A stretch of DNA of 64,000 nucleotides, from positions 3,100,001 through 3,164,000 of the forward strand of contig NZ_CP010431.2 in NCBI RefSeq assembly GCF_000814845.2, in the 5' to 3' direction. Source of the DNA: Pandoraea sputorum. GTDB taxonomy: Bacteria > Pseudomonadota > Gammaproteobacteria > Burkholderiales > Burkholderiaceae. The notes under the pieces were generated by a model, which ran no database searches, was not told the DNA's origin, and saw nothing but the letters and a program-made list of their open reading frames with translations. The translations under genes were made by a program, and so were the position numbers. Positions 19,420 through 29,629 of this stretch are shown here, piece by piece; the stretch's first letter is position 1, and each line of letters begins with the position of its first letter.

Positions 19420-19424
19420 TCTTG

Positions 19425-19453
19425 AACCCCGCTGAAGTTAGCGGGGTTTTTTT
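19425..19453 (+). terminator. Intrinsic terminator of the MarR/Emr operon
   Basis: AACCCCGCT and AGCGGGGTT form a nine-bp stem with a six-base loop, running into T7. It closes the efflux operon before the convergent azlCD genes. Confidence 0.88.
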
Positions 19454-19537
19454 ATGTGCGCTGAACTATTGCGCCGAATTATGTGGGCCGAGAAATGAGC
19501 GGCCGTGCAGTTCACAAGGGGAAAGACAGATCGACGC

Positions 19538-19846
19538 CTAGCCGACGAGATAACGCAATGCCCCTGTCGCCACGATGCTGATGACTACGGTAGGCAATAG
19601 CGAAAAGCGCAGCGCGACGAGCAGCGTCACAGCCAGCGCCAGCAGATCGGCTGGGCGGTCCGATACGAAGGATGGCGCAATCACCGAGATAAGCACACAA
19701 CCCGGCAAGCTCTCCATCACCGAGCGCGTGCGCGGACTCAGCACGCGATCGCGCAACAACAGGAAGCCGACGATACGCGTGGCATACGTCGTGGCCGCCA
19801 TCAACGCCACCGTTGCAATGGGCAGGAACACTGCGGCATCAATCAT
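19538..19846 (-). CDS. azlD: Branched-chain amino acid export small subunit, AzlD family
   Basis: 102 residues with three to four hydrophobic helices: MIDAAVFLPIATVALMAATT, a short polar loop with YATRIVGFLLLR, then GCVLISVIAPSFVSD and the Leu-rich C-terminus. TRxxxF near residue 25 and the small size match AzlD. It works with AzlC in the inner membrane to export branched-chain amino acids or analogues. Its ATG overlaps the azlC stop by eight bases (19839-19846), so translation is coupled. Confidence 0.88.
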   Translation of the reverse strand: MIDAAVFLPIATVALMAATTYATRIVGFLLLRDRVLSPRTRSVMESLPGCVLISVIAPSFVSDRPADLLALAVTLLVALRFSLLPTVVISIVATGALRYLVG

Positions 19847-20570
19847 GGCGCGGCTCCATCAGCACGGCGGCCAGCAAGCCCGCGACCGCACCGGCGGCCA
19901 CGTACCACGACCCCGGCACATACAGATACGTCAGCGCAGCGGCGACAAGGCTCACCAGCCACGGCAGACTCTTGCGCATGCCGCGCCACATCCCGCGAAG
20001 CAGCACGAGGAAAACGGCGGTAAACGCCATATCTAACCCGTACTGTTCGATGTCGCCGAGCACTGGTCCCAGCACCGCACCGAGCGCCGTGAAGGCAATC
20101 CACGCTAGCCAGAGATTGACGGCGACGCCGAGGTAATACGGCAAGCTGATACGGTCGGACCTGCGCGCTTGAGTGTCCGCCAGCGCCATCGCCCATGCTT
20201 CGTCGCACATGAGAAACAGCGACGGCAGCGCACGACGCAGCGGCACATGACGCAGCAAAGGCGCGAACGCAGCCCCCATGAGTATGTGACGCGAATTGAC
20301 CAGGCACGACATGGCGACGATCAGCGCGAGATGCGGCGGCGACGTCCACAAATGGACTGCGGTGAACTCGGAACCACCAGCGAAGTTCATGCCGGTCATG
20401 AGCGGCACGAGCCACGCGGGCATACCCTTCTGGGTGGCCTGTGCGCCGAGCACCATCGCGAACGGCACGAACCCCAACATCACCGGCAACGAAGCGCGCA
20501 TCCCGCGCGCAACTTCGAGTTTGACATCGGACTGCGCTGACGACGCAGCCGAAGAAGACATTCCAGACAC
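19839..20570 (-). CDS. azlC: Branched-chain amino acid export large subunit, AzlC family
   Basis: About 243 residues. RASLPVMLGFVPFAMVLGAQ and GGSEFTAVHLW near the N-terminus and VNSRHILMGAAFAPLLRHVP are the conserved AzlC segments, followed by FLMCDEAWAMAL. Five or six membrane helices are expected. With AzlD it forms an exporter. Start choice: GTG 20570 has AGGAG five bases upstream; ATG 20561 would be 14 bases from the same site; the in-frame TTG at 20594 is poor. The regulator usually found beside azlCD (Lrp type) is not seen here. Confidence 0.9.
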   Translation of the reverse strand: MSGMSSSAASSAQSDVKLEVARGMRASLPVMLGFVPFAMVLGAQATQKGMPAWLVPLMTGMNFAGGSEFTAVHLWTSPPHLALIVAMSCLVNSRHILMGAAFAPLLRHVPLRRALPSLFLMCDEAWAMALADTQARRSDRISLPYYLGVAVNLWLAWIAFTALGAVLGPVLGDIEQYGLDMAFTAVFLVLLRGMWRGMRKSLPWLVSLVAAALTYLYVPGSWYVAAGAVAGLLAAVLMEPRHD

Positions 20571-20707
20571 AAATACTCCTGCAATAACGACCAATTACGA
20601 CCAATAGCGACTGTTAACCACTGGCATCGCAGGATAGCGAACCCGGCTTGCCGTCGTCTTGTACGTTCTTGCTGTTTTGAGGTGGATGGCTCGGCGTTTT
20701 GGGTTCG

Positions 20708-22105
20708 TCACTGATCCGGGAGATCACGTGCGTCGACGTAGACACTCTGAAGCGCGTCCGGGTCAATGTCGCCACGCTCGCCCACGTCAACGTCGTCACC
20801 ACCGCCAGCCTCTGCCTGCGCAGGCTTCACGAGCGACTCGGCGCTGGCCGCCGCCAGCTTTGTCGCGGCCCCCGCCTTCTCCAGCCACGTGTAGAAATCC
20901 ACCAACCCTGCGGGCAGCGACACCGTGTCGTCGCTGAACGGCAAACGCGCAATCAGAATCACGAACGCCGCAGCAGACGCCTGTCGAATTTGCCTCGCGA
21001 TGGACTTCTGCCATGCGGGATCGTCGTGATGTGCCAGCGTGTTGCGAAGTTCGTCGCACAGCGCCGATACCGCGCGCTTCGGTAGCGAGATCTTTGCGGG
21101 CAATTCGTCTCCTGTGCTCCCATGCGTTCCCGGCCCTAACACATCCAGCACCTTCGCAAATCCGCCACGCGAATTGATCCATGCGATCAGATTCGCCAGA
21201 CTGTCGCCCTGGAACGGCTGGCTGCCGGGATTCCGGAATTCCTTCCCCCAACAGACCAGGTCGCCTAACGCGAGCACAGCAAAATACGGCGCCACCATCA
21301 TCCCTGGGGTAAATACCGCGTTACCGACGCGCAGCACCTTGCAACTCGCCTCTCGGGCCACCCGCGTTTTCTCCGGCCGCACCAGTTCGCAGACCATGAC
21401 GTTTGCCCACCGCGAGAAGAGATCGGGCGCAATGTACGGTGACAGGCAGCTCAGCAGTTGACTCGCCAGATTGGCGACGTGGGTCACCACCACAGTGGTC
21501 CCGAGCAGCCTGGAATAGCTGACCGGCGTTGCAACGAGAGCGGGTTCCGATGGCGCGACAGGTGCGGGAGCGTCTGCGGGCGGTGACAACGACGGCAGGG
21601 ATGCGCCCGAACCCGCGCCCTCGACTTTCGAATTGTTGACGCTGCCCTTGGAATGCAAGGCGGTCGCGGCAAATTGCTGCGACATCACTTCGCGCAGAAT
21701 TCCCCCCATCCCCGCTTCGATATCCGCCATCGAACAATCGTCGCCAAACTGCGCATAGGACGTTGCAGACGTGCTGGCGTTGCGCGCAAGTTCGAAGTCG
21801 TTGAGCAAGGGGACGATCGCAGCGTCCCGCTCATTCGACAGGTCCTCGGACGCAGACGCCTGCCGACACTCGATCGGAATGCAAACGTGTGGCGAACCAC
21901 CTGGAGTCTGGATCATGACGTAACGCCCTGCTCGTTGGATTCGTCCCTCACAGGCATCGCACCGAATAAAGCCTGCGTTGGCACAACCGCGACACTCTGC
22001 GCCGCGCGCCGCACCGAGCGCTTGCGGAATTCGCTCCCGGGCGCTGAGTCGGGAAAACGTGGATCGGGCCGGGCATCGGCAGGTGTCGCGCAATCGCAGT
22101 ATCAT
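20708..22105 (-). CDS. Unknown protein with N-terminal Cys cluster
   Basis: 465 residues, GGGGGAT six bases before the ATG. Residues 38-52 read C-x2-C-x7-C-x2-C (CRGCANAGFIRCDAC), like a zinc knuckle, with two more Cys at 75 and 80. Residues 150-200 are Ser/Pro/Ala-rich and probably disordered. The middle (about 205-330) has moderately hydrophobic helices (TTVVVTHVANLASQLLSCLS, MMVAPYFAVLALGDLVCWG). The C-terminus is acidic (GGGDDVDVGERGD). There is no signal peptide. I do not recognise the family. The composition would fit an accessory or secreted effector protein, but nothing here proves it. Confidence 0.62.
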   Translation of the reverse strand: MILRLRDTCRCPARSTFSRLSARERIPQALGAARGAECRGCANAGFIRCDACEGRIQRAGRYVMIQTPGGSPHVCIPIECRQASASEDLSNERDAAIVPLLNDFELARNASTSATSYAQFGDDCSMADIEAGMGGILREVMSQQFAATALHSKGSVNNSKVEGAGSGASLPSLSPPADAPAPVAPSEPALVATPVSYSRLLGTTVVVTHVANLASQLLSCLSPYIAPDLFSRWANVMVCELVRPEKTRVAREASCKVLRVGNAVFTPGMMVAPYFAVLALGDLVCWGKEFRNPGSQPFQGDSLANLIAWINSRGGFAKVLDVLGPGTHGSTGDELPAKISLPKRAVSALCDELRNTLAHHDDPAWQKSIARQIRQASAAAFVILIARLPFSDDTVSLPAGLVDFYTWLEKAGAATKLAAASAESLVKPAQAEAGGGDDVDVGERGDIDPDALQSVYVDARDLPDQ

Positions 22106-22190
22106 TGCGGATCCCCCGACCCGGCGCCCCCACGGTCAGACACCGTTCGAAGGCCGGGAAAGTACTATCCGTCAGCAAAAACAAAACACC

Positions 22191-22685
22191 ATGAATACCC
22201 CGCAGAACCCGATCGAACGCTCCGAAGTCACTTTCCGCTTTCTGGCAGAGCCTGCCGCCGTCAACTTCGGCGGCAAAGTGCACGGGGGCTCGCTGATGAA
22301 GTGGATCGACGAAGTGGCCTACGCTTGCGCCGCCACATGGTCGGGCCGCTATTGCGTGACGGTCAGCGTGGGCAATATCCGCTTCCGCCGCCCGATTCTG
22401 GTGGGTAATCTGGTGGAACTGCGCGCGCGCATCGTGGCGACGGGCCGCACGAGCATGCATATCCACGTATCGGTTCACGCGGGCGATCCGAAGTGGGGCG
22501 AACTGCGTCAGACGACCGACTGCCTGATGGTGTTTGTCGCGGTCGACGAGAGCAACCATCCGGTGGGCGTACCGTCCTTCGAGCCGAAAACCGACGAACA
22601 GAAGGCATTGGCGAAATATGCGATGGACGTGAAGGCCGCGCTGGACGCCATCGTCGAACTCAAGCCGGAAAACGTCGCCAGCTGA
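22191..22685 (+). CDS. Acyl-CoA thioesterase (hotdog fold, YciA/CTE type)
   Basis: 164 residues. VNFGGKVHGGSLMKWIDEVA is the hallmark segment of the YciA/BACH acyl-CoA hydrolases, with the Gly-Gly before the central helix and the catalytic Asp in WIDEVAY; NIRFRRPILVGNLVELRARI forms the following strands. It hydrolyses acyl-CoA to free acid and CoA in the cytoplasm, probably as a hexamer. The start at 22191 opens with MNTPQNPIERSEVTFRF; the longer frame reads back through the divergent gene and is rejected. The ribosome site is weak. Confidence 0.9.
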   Translation: MNTPQNPIERSEVTFRFLAEPAAVNFGGKVHGGSLMKWIDEVAYACAATWSGRYCVTVSVGNIRFRRPILVGNLVELRARIVATGRTSMHIHVSVHAGDPKWGELRQTTDCLMVFVAVDESNHPVGVPSFEPKTDEQKALAKYAMDVKAALDAIVELKPENVAS

Positions 22686-22805
22686 CGCGTCCGATCAGGC
22701 CATGCGGACGCCCCATCGTTCGCACGGCAGGTATGCCGACCGTGGTGCGGCAATAGCAGATTCAGGCATCGGGTTTCGATTTGTCGCTTCGAAGGAGAGC
22801 AAATC

Positions 22806-23021
22806 ATGCCGCGCGGAACCGTCAAGGATTACTACCCGGAAAAGGGGTATGGATTCATCACGCCGCATGGAGGCGGAGAAATCGTTTTCGTTCATGAAAG
22901 CGAGATTTGCACGCCCGGTGCATCAGCGCTTCAGACGGGTCAGATCGTCGAGTATGAAACGACCCGCGGAGACGCCTACCTGCTTGCGACAAACGTTCGC
23001 AACGCGTCCAACCCCGACTAA
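22806..23021 (+). CDS. Divergent cold-shock-domain protein
   Basis: 71 residues with GAAGGAGAG before the ATG. The OB-fold keeps RNP1 as KGYGFITPHGGGE and RNP2 as IVFVHESEI, and starts RGTVKDYYPEKG. Canonical CspA has KGFGFI and VFVHFSAI, and GTVKWFN, so the Trp-Phe-Asn of strand 1 is replaced by Asp-Tyr-Tyr. It should bind single-stranded RNA or DNA, but aromatic positions on the nucleic-acid face differ. Single gene between thioesterase and truB. Confidence 0.82.
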   Translation: MPRGTVKDYYPEKGYGFITPHGGGEIVFVHESEICTPGASALQTGQIVEYETTRGDAYLLATNVRNASNPD

Positions 23022-23459
23022 GGCCACCGAGCCGTCTACCTGTCAACGTTGACAGTAACCCGCCACACTCCCCAGTGATCGAATGCCCGTGAGCGCACGC
23101 AAGTCGTGCGCGGTGGCCGCTCGTCTCGACAAGGATGTCGACGGTGGGTTCTGTCGCCCCACGCTGAGCGCCACCACACCAGGCTTCACCAGGGCCGGGA
23201 TCAACGACTTACGAAGGTATCGACTGGTGGCAAGGCGCACGTAGGCTGTCGTGACCTATAGGCGACTTGCAGGCGGTGCGGCTCCGTTGTGCTTCGCCGT
23301 CGCACTTTTCCTCAACGCGTGATTGTTTCTGACCGGCTACCGTCGGCAACGCCGTCCGCCCACCGCTCCCGCCTCACCCACCCCGTCGCGCGCAGACTTC
23401 ATTCTGAGCGACACGATTACCGCTGTTGAACAGGGCAAAACCGATGAATTTCGGCGCAG
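23022..23459. other. Gene-free stretch between convergent cold-shock and truB genes
   Basis: 438 bases with no reading frame I can support: the 65-codon minus-strand frame at 23043-23240 and the 79-codon plus-strand frame at 23323-23562 lack ribosome sites and family resemblance. The one clear structure is the 16-bp palindrome at 23040-23055. No T-run terminator is visible for either flanking gene. Confidence 0.6.
23040..23055. repeat. Perfect 16-bp palindrome
   Basis: CTGTCAACGTTGACAG reads the same on both strands. It lies 18 bases after the cold-shock gene stop. There is no loop and no T-run, so it looks more like a protein-binding site than a terminator. Confidence 0.6.
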
Positions 23460-24446
23460 TTATTGCGTCTTCAGCAACCGTTGCGGTGTGAGCAGCGCTT
23501 CGCCGTCCAGTCGGGCGACGCCCAACAGTCGGGCGGTCGCATCGGCGGTGGCTTCGGCGTAGACCTTCACCTCGATGCCGTCATGCGACGCAGCGCACTC
23601 GCGCAGCGCTTGCGGGCATCGCACCTCGTCAAGACGCAAACGCTGGCCGTGACTGAACCGCTTAGCTAACGTCTCGTCGAGCGACACCACCGGGAGCGTC
23701 TTGAGTAATGCATCGACCGGCGCGAGCTTCTCCACACGTTGTGCATGATCAAGCACGCTCAGGTCATCGAGCGTCACCGCGCCATCGAGCGTCAGCGGGC
23801 CGACCGCCGTGCGGCGCAACGCGCGCAGATGGGCGCCACATCCCAACGCTTCGCCGATGTCTTCCGCCAGCGTGCGCACATAAGTGCCCTTGCTGCACGT
23901 CACGCGGAAGGTGAATTCGTTCTCGTCCGGCAATGCGCATGCCGTCATCTCCAGCAAGTGGATCGTGACGTTGCGGGCTTCACGTTCGAGCGTCTGCCCA
24001 GCACGCGCATATTCGTACAACGGTTTGCCGTCGCGCTTAAGCGCGGAATACATCGGCGGGACCTGCGAAATCGGACCAGTAAAGCGCGGCAGTACCGCAC
24101 GAATCGCCGCTTCGTCCACCGTCACCGGACGCGCTTGCAGCACCTCCCCTTCCGCGTCGCCCGTCGTCGTCGTCTCACCGAGACGCACGCGCGCTTCGTA
24201 CGTCTTGTCGGCTTCGAGCAAGTCCTGCGAGAACTTCGTCGCCTCGCCAAAACACAACGGCAGCAATCCCGTCGCGAGCGGATCGAGCGTACCGGTATGC
24301 CCCGCCTTCAACGCCTGAAGCAGACGCTTGGCCTTGATCAGGGCATCGTTGGACGACAGGCCCAGCGGCTTGTCGAGCAACAACACGCCGTCGAGCGGGA
24401 AACGAGGAAGTTTTTGGCGGGGTGCCTGCGAACGCGGGTCCGTCAT
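23460..24446 (-). CDS. truB: tRNA pseudouridine(55) synthase TruB
   Basis: 328 residues. GVLLLDKPLGLSSNDALIKA is motif I; AGHTGTLDPLATGLLPLCFG carries the catalytic Asp of motif II; VPPMYSALKRDGKPLYEYAR and CSKGTYVRTLAEDIG follow, and a PUA-like tail (VKVYAEATADATARLLGVAR) ends the protein. It makes pseudouridine at position 55 in the T-loop of nearly all elongator tRNAs. Last gene of the nusA-infB cluster; it lies 133 bases after rbfA with two small hairpins between. Confidence 0.96.
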   Translation of the reverse strand: MTDPRSQAPRQKLPRFPLDGVLLLDKPLGLSSNDALIKAKRLLQALKAGHTGTLDPLATGLLPLCFGEATKFSQDLLEADKTYEARVRLGETTTTGDAEGEVLQARPVTVDEAAIRAVLPRFTGPISQVPPMYSALKRDGKPLYEYARAGQTLEREARNVTIHLLEMTACALPDENEFTFRVTCSKGTYVRTLAEDIGEALGCGAHLRALRRTAVGPLTLDGAVTLDDLSVLDHAQRVEKLAPVDALLKTLPVVSLDETLAKRFSHGQRLRLDEVRCPQALRECAASHDGIEVKVYAEATADATARLLGVARLDGEALLTPQRLLKTQ

Positions 24447-24579
24447 GTGCGGGAGTACTTGAGAAATTCTTGTGGGATGTTGCCAGGCCTCCGTCGCGGA
24501 GGCGCAGGCATCGCAGGCCTACCGGGCACGCTTCGCGTGGGCCCGGTCGGTCCGGCAGGCGACATCGTGGACGAGCGGC

Positions 24580-25023
24580 TTACTTGCCTTCGTCCTTGTT
24601 GGCGCTGCCATCGTCGCTATCGACGTCGTCACCGCCTTCGCCCGCGGCCGCTTCCGCGTCTTCCTTCGCGCGGGTCGCGTTAGCCGTGTCGATCAGACGC
24701 GACATTTCGATGGCACGTTCAATCGACTGATCGAAGTGGAAATGCAACGTCGGCACCGTATGGATGTGCAACCGCTTGAACAGCAGATTGCGCAAATAGC
24801 CGGCCGCTTCGTTGAGCGCTTCGCCGGTCGCTTTCGGATCGCCGGTGAGCGTCGTGTAAAACACTTTCGCATGCGCGTAGTCGGGCGTCACTTCCACGCT
24901 TTGCAGCGTGACCAGACCAATGCGCGGGTCCTTCACTTCGCGCTGAATCAACTCCGAAAGATCACGCTGGATCTGATCGTTGATGCGAAGATTTCGACCG
25001 GGAACGCCACGTTTCTTTGCCAT
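24580..25023 (-). CDS. rbfA: Ribosome-binding factor A
   Basis: 147 residues starting [20 protein letters not shown]; the upstream in-frame start at 25089 is inside the intergenic hairpin and is rejected. The KH-like core shows [39 protein letters not shown] and [19 protein letters not shown], with [18 protein letters not shown]. It is needed for 30S maturation at the 5' end of 16S rRNA. An acidic tail of about 25 residues ([19 protein letters not shown]) is longer than in E. coli. Confidence 0.96.
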   Translation of the reverse strand: MAKKRGVPGRNLRINDQIQRDLSELIQREVKDPRIGLVTLQSVEVTPDYAHAKVFYTTLTGDPKATGEALNEAAGYLRNLLFKRLHIHTVPTLHFHFDQSIERAIEMSRLIDTANATRAKEDAEAAAGEGGDDVDSDDGSANKDEGK

Positions 25024-25043
25024 AACAAACTCGCTAATAATGC

Positions 25044-25083
25044 AATGGCCCACGCCACCGGTTTCCCGGCTTGGTGGGCCATT
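25044..25083 (-). other. Long hairpin between infB and rbfA
   Basis: AATGGCCCAC and GTGGGCCATT pair perfectly around a 20-base centre that itself contains ACCGG/CCGGC elements. No T-run follows on the minus strand, so it is unlikely to be a full terminator; it may be a processing or partial-attenuation site inside the operon. Confidence 0.6.
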
Positions 25084-25106
25084 CCACATCTGTTGTGCAA
25101 ATCGCG

Positions 25107-28073
25107 TTACAGCGAGCGCGCAACTTCCGTGATTTCAAACGCTTCCAGTTGGTCGCCTTCCGTAATGTCGTTGAAGTTCTTCACCGACAGACCGCACTCG
25201 AAGCCTGACTTGACTTCCTTGACGTCATCCTTGAAGCGCTTGAGCGAATCGAGCTCGCCCGTGAAGATGACCACGTTGTCGCGCAACACACGCACGTGCG
25301 ACGAACGCTTGACGAAGCCGTCGAGCACCATACAGCCGGCCACCGTACCGACCTTCGGCACCTTGAACGTCTGACGCACTTCGACCATACCCGTGATTTC
25401 TTCCTTCTTCTCCGGCGCCAGCATGCCCGACATTGCTGCCTTCACCTCATCCACTGCGTCATAGATGATGTTGTAGTAGCGAATATCGATACCGTTCGAC
25501 TCGGCCAACTTGCGGGCCAGTGCATCGGCACGCGTGTTGAAGCCGATGATGACCGCCTTCGAAGCCGTCGCCAGGTTGACGTCGCTTTCGCTGATGCCAC
25601 CGACCGCAGCGTGCACGATCTGCACGCGCACTTCCGGCGTCGAGAGCTTGTTGAGCGACTGAGCCAGTGCTTCCTGCGAACCCTGAACGTCTGCCTTGAT
25701 GATGAGGGGCAGCGTCTTGACTTCGCCTTCGGCCATCTGCTCGAACATGTTCTCGAGCTTCGCAGCCTGTTGCTTGGCCAGCTTCACGTCGCGGAACTTG
25801 CCCTGACGGAACAGCGCGATTTCACGTGCCTTGCGTTCGTCCTGAACCACCAGCACTTCTTCACCGGCGCCCGGCACTTCCGACAGACCCTGGATTTCGA
25901 CCGGGATCGACGGACCTGCGTCCTTCGTGTTCTTGCCCGTTTCGTCCAGCATGGCGCGAACGCGACCGTAAGCCTGACCTGCCAGCACCATGTCGCCGCG
26001 CTTGAGCGTGCCCGACTGAACCAGAATCGTGGCGACCGGACCCTTACCCTTGTCCAGCTTCGCTTCGATCACGATACCCTTGGCCGGGGCTTCCACCGGT
26101 GCCTTCAACTCCAGCACTTCGGCTTGCAGCAGCACGTTCTCGAGCAGATCGTCGATACCCGTGCCCGTCTTGGCCGACACAGGCACGAACGGCGAGTCGC
26201 CACCGTACTCTTCCGGCACGACACCCTCGGCCACCAGTTCCTGCTTCACGCGGTCCGGGTTGGCTTCCGGCTTGTCGATCTTGTTGATCGCCACCACGAT
26301 CGGCACACCGGCCGACTTCGCGTGGGCAATCGCTTCCTTCGTCTGCGGCATCACACCGTCGTCCGCCGCGACCACGAGAATCACGATGTCCGTTGCCTGC
26401 GCACCGCGAGCACGCATGGCCGTAAAGGCCTCGTGACCCGGCGTGTCGAGGAACGTCACCGTACCGCGCGGCGTGTCGACGTGATACGCACCGATGTGCT
26501 GCGTAATGCCGCCGGCTTCGCCCGACGCCACCTTGGCGCGACGGATGTAATCCAGCAGCGAGGTCTTGCCGTGGTCGACGTGACCCATCACGGTCACCAC
26601 CGGCGGACGCGGCAGCGCTTCGGTTTCCGTCACATCGTTGCCCAGGTCGAGCAGCGTTTCCGGATCGTCCAGCTTGGCGGCGATTGCGCGGTGGCCGAGT
26701 TCTTCCACCACGATCATCGCCGTTTCCTGATCGAGCACCTGGTTGATGGTCACCATCTGGCCCATCTTCATCATCAGCTTGATGACTTCAGCGGCCTTGA
26801 CCGACATCTTGTGCGCCAGATCGGCAACGCTGATCGTTTCCGGCACGTGCACGTCGCGCACCACCGGTTCGGTCGGTGCCTGGAATGCATTGCGATCGTC
26901 CTGCGAATGACGGTCGCCACGACGGCCGCCACGGCCACCGCCACGCCAGCCATCCGAACCGCCGCTCGCATCGCCACGCGTCTTCATGCCGCCACGCTTG
27001 TTGCGGTTGTCCGTATCCTTCTGCCACGCGCCCGGCTTCTTGTCCTTCTTGTCCGCTGCGCCCGCCGTCGTCGACGCCGGTGCGGCGGCCGGCTTCTTGT
27101 CTGCCGGTTTTGCTGCGGCACCTTCCGGCTTGGCCGGCTTGTGCAGCGTGCCCTTGGCGGCGTCCGCCTTGGCCGGTGCGGCCGCAGCAGGTGCCGGCTC
27201 CGGTGCCTTAAGCACGCGGCGCGGGGCGTTCATCATTTCGCGAATGGCGCGCGCTTCGGCTTCCGCCGCGGCACGACGCTTGCGAATCGCTTCCTCTTCG
27301 GCGCGGGCCTTGTCGGCAGCAGCGCTCGCCTTTTCGGCGGCAGCGCGGGCTTCCTCGCTGGCCTTGCGGGCCTGCTCGCGCTCGGCGTCGGCCTTGGCAG
27401 CCGCAGCCTTGTCGGCTTCCGCGGCCTTTTCGGCGTCGGCCTTGGCGACCTTGTCCGCTTCTTCGCGGGTTTGCTGCACCTGCTTCTCGGCTTCGGCGTC
27501 GGCCTTGGCTTCCGCCTTGGCCTTCTGCTCTTGCGCCGCCTTCTCAGCGGCTGCAGCGCGCTCAGCTTCCTCACGCGCACGGCGCTCGGCAGCTTCCTTC
27601 TCTTCGCGCTCGCGACGCTCGGCTTCTTCGCGCTCCAGTTGTTCCTGGCGACGCTTCAGTTCGGCCGCTTCCGCAGCCAGACGCTCCGCTTCGCGGCGTG
27701 CGTCTTCCTCACGCAAACGAAGCGCTTCGTCTTCTGCTGCGGCAGCAGCGTTGTCCGCGCCTTCGGCGACGTCGTCACGCTTGACGAAGGTGCGCTTCTT
27801 GCGCACTTCGACCTGAATCGTACGCGCCTTACCGGTCGCGTCGGCCTGCTTGATTTCCGAGGTCTGGCGACGCGTCAGAGTAATCTTCTTTTTGTCGCCG
27901 TCGCCAGCGCCGTGCGAACGGCGCAGGTGCTCCAGCAGACGGGCCTTGTCGGCTTCCGTCACGGAATCGTCGGCGCTGAGTTTGTCCACGCCGGCGGCTT
28001 TGAGTTGCTCCAGCAACACGCCGGCCGACATTTTCAGTTCTTCAGCAAATTGGGCTACGTTGATGCTCGCCAT
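25107..28073 (-). CDS. infB: Translation initiation factor IF-2
   Basis: 988 residues. Residues 1-55 form the IF2_N domain ([20 protein letters not shown]). A highly charged Ala/Glu/Lys/Arg helix spans about 120-290, then a Pro/Ala/Gly linker with [14 protein letters not shown]. The second IF2_N-like segment is at about 400-455. The GTPase domain has G1 [19 protein letters not shown], switch [20 protein letters not shown]4 [14 protein letters not shown]. Domains II-IV end in [20 protein letters not shown], which binds fMet-tRNA. It positions initiator tRNA on the 30S subunit. It follows nusA by 80 bases. Confidence 0.98.
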   Translation of the reverse strand: MASINVAQFAEELKMSAGVLLEQLKAAGVDKLSADDSVTEADKARLLEHLRRSHGAGDGDKKKITLTRRQTSEIKQADATGKARTIQVEVRKKRTFVKRDDVAEGADNAAAAAEDEALRLREEDARREAERLAAEAAELKRRQEQLEREEAERREREEKEAAERRAREEAERAAAAEKAAQEQKAKAEAKADAEAEKQVQQTREEADKVAKADAEKAAEADKAAAAKADAEREQARKASEEARAAAEKASAAADKARAEEEAIRKRRAAAEAEARAIREMMNAPRRVLKAPEPAPAAAAPAKADAAKGTLHKPAKPEGAAAKPADKKPAAAPASTTAGAADKKDKKPGAWQKDTDNRNKRGGMKTRGDASGGSDGWRGGGRGGRRGDRHSQDDRNAFQAPTEPVVRDVHVPETISVADLAHKMSVKAAEVIKLMMKMGQMVTINQVLDQETAMIVVEELGHRAIAAKLDDPETLLDLGNDVTETEALPRPPVVTVMGHVDHGKTSLLDYIRRAKVASGEAGGITQHIGAYHVDTPRGTVTFLDTPGHEAFTAMRARGAQATDIVILVVAADDGVMPQTKEAIAHAKSAGVPIVVAINKIDKPEANPDRVKQELVAEGVVPEEYGGDSPFVPVSAKTGTGIDDLLENVLLQAEVLELKAPVEAPAKGIVIEAKLDKGKGPVATILVQSGTLKRGDMVLAGQAYGRVRAMLDETGKNTKDAGPSIPVEIQGLSEVPGAGEEVLVVQDERKAREIALFRQGKFRDVKLAKQQAAKLENMFEQMAEGEVKTLPLIIKADVQGSQEALAQSLNKLSTPEVRVQIVHAAVGGISESDVNLATASKAVIIGFNTRADALARKLAESNGIDIRYYNIIYDAVDEVKAAMSGMLAPEKKEEITGMVEVRQTFKVPKVGTVAGCMVLDGFVKRSSHVRVLRDNVVIFTGELDSLKRFKDDVKEVKSGFECGLSVKNFNDITEGDQLEAFEITEVARSL

Positions 28074-28153
28074 TCAAACCTCTTCAAGCAAGGCCAGGCG
28101 CCTTGCGGTTAACTTCAAAGTTCACTGTTCCATATGCATGCCGGGGCAGGTCA

Positions 28154-29629
28154 TCATTGGAACCAGTGCTCTCGCGCTTTCATGATCAGGGCCTTTGCGG
28201 CTTCCTCGTCGACGCCGGTCATTTCGGTCAGTTCGTCGACGGCCAGCTCGGCCAGATCATCGCGCGTCTGAATTTCATGCTCGGCCAGCTTGGCCAGCAA
28301 CTCGGGCGTCATGCCGTCGAGGCTCTTCAGATCGAGCGCAACGCCCTCAACCCTCTCCTCGGTGGCAATCGCCTGCGTCAGCAATGCGTCGCGTGCACGA
28401 TTGCGCAGCTCATGGACCGTGTCCTCGTCGAACGCTTCGATTTCAAGCATTTCGTTCAGGGGCACGTAGGCGATCTCTTCCAGGCTCGAGAAACCTTCCT
28501 CGATCAGGATGTCCGCCACTTCCTCGTCCACATCGAGACGCTGCATGAACAACGTGCGCAGCGTGCCGCGCTCTTCGTTCTGCTTCTCGGCCGATTCGTC
28601 CGGCGTCATGATGTTGATCTGCCAGCCAGTCAGTTCCGACGCGAGACGCACGTTCTGACCGCTGCGACCGATCGCCACCGCCAGTTCGTTCTCGTCGACG
28701 ACGACGTCCATGCTGTGCTTCTCTTCGTCCACGACGATGGACTGCACCGCCGCCGGCGCCAGCGCGCCGATCACGAATTGCGCGGGGTCTTCCGACCACA
28801 GCACGATGTCGACGTTCTCGCCACCGAGTTCGTTACGCACAGCCTGCACACGCGTGCCGCGAATGCCCACACAGGTGCCGATCGGGTCGATACGCTTGTC
28901 GTAAGCCACCACAGCGATCTTGGCGCGCATGCCCGGGTCACGAGCCGCCGACTTGATCTCCAGCAGACCTTGCTCGATTTCCGGCACTTCCATGCCGAAC
29001 AGCTCGATCAGGAATTCCGGCGCGGTACGCGAGAGTTCGATCTGCGGGCCGCGTGCCGTGCGGTCCACCTTCACGATGTACGCGCGAACGCGGTCACCGA
29101 TACGCAGGTTTTCCTTCGGGATGAGTTGATCGCGACGCAGCAGTGCTTCCACACGGCCCGACTCGACGATCAGGTTGCCCTTGTCGAGACGCTTGACCGT
29201 GCCGGTCATGATCTTCTCGCCGCGCTCCAGGAAGTCGGAGAGGATCTGCTCGCGCTCGGCATCGCGAATGCGTTGCAGAATCACTTGCTTGGCCGCCTGA
29301 GCACCGATACGGCCGAACTCGACCGATTCCACCGCCTCTTCGACGAAGTCGCCGACTTCGAGGGACGGATCGTCTTCCTTGGCTTCGAACGACAGAATCT
29401 GCTTGTCCGGCTCCTGCAGACCCGCTTCGTCCGGCACTACCAACCAGCGACGAAAGCTCTCGTGCTCGCCCGACTCACGGTCGATGTGCACGCGAATGTC
29501 GACGTCTTCGCTGTAGCGCTTCTTCGTGGCCGAAGCCAATGCCGCTTCAAGCGCGCCGAACACGACATCCTTGTCGACGTTCTTTTCGCGCGCGAGCGCA
29601 TCGACCAACAGCAATACTTCGCGACTCAT
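28154..29629 (-). CDS. nusA: Transcription termination/antitermination factor NusA
   Basis: 491 residues. N-terminal RNA-polymerase-binding domain ([20 protein letters not shown]), S1 domain ([20 protein letters not shown]), KH1 (VDPI-type region [20 protein letters not shown]) and KH2 ([20 protein letters not shown]), then two acidic helical repeats (about 360-490), as in E. coli NusA but not in short NusA types. It modulates pausing, Rho-independent termination and rRNA antitermination. Its start overlaps the rimP stop by four bases. Confidence 0.98.
   Translation of the reverse strand: MSREVLLLVDALAREKNVDKDVVFGALEAALASATKKRYSEDVDIRVHIDRESGEHESFRRWLVVPDEAGLQEPDKQILSFEAKEDDPSLEVGDFVEEAVESVEFGRIGAQAAKQVILQRIRDAEREQILSDFLERGEKIMTGTVKRLDKGNLIVESGRVEALLRRDQLIPKENLRIGDRVRAYIVKVDRTARGPQIELSRTAPEFLIELFGMEVPEIEQGLLEIKSAARDPGMRAKIAVVAYDKRIDPIGTCVGIRGTRVQAVRNELGGENVDIVLWSEDPAQFVIGALAPAAVQSIVVDEEKHSMDVVVDENELAVAIGRSGQNVRLASELTGWQINIMTPDESAEKQNEERGTLRTLFMQRLDVDEEVADILIEEGFSSLEEIAYVPLNEMLEIEAFDEDTVHELRNRARDALLTQAIATEERVEGVALDLKSLDGMTPELLAKLAEHEIQTRDDLAELAVDELTEMTGVDEEAAKALIMKAREHWFQ

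Noticed and set aside
23043..23240. 65-codon minus-strand frame between the cold-shock gene and truB
   Set aside because: No ribosome site and no recognisable family; looks like chance coding potential in GC-rich DNA.
25296..28112. 938-codon plus-strand open frame
   Set aside because: It is the antisense shadow of infB; low-complexity Arg/His-rich translation, no ribosome site.
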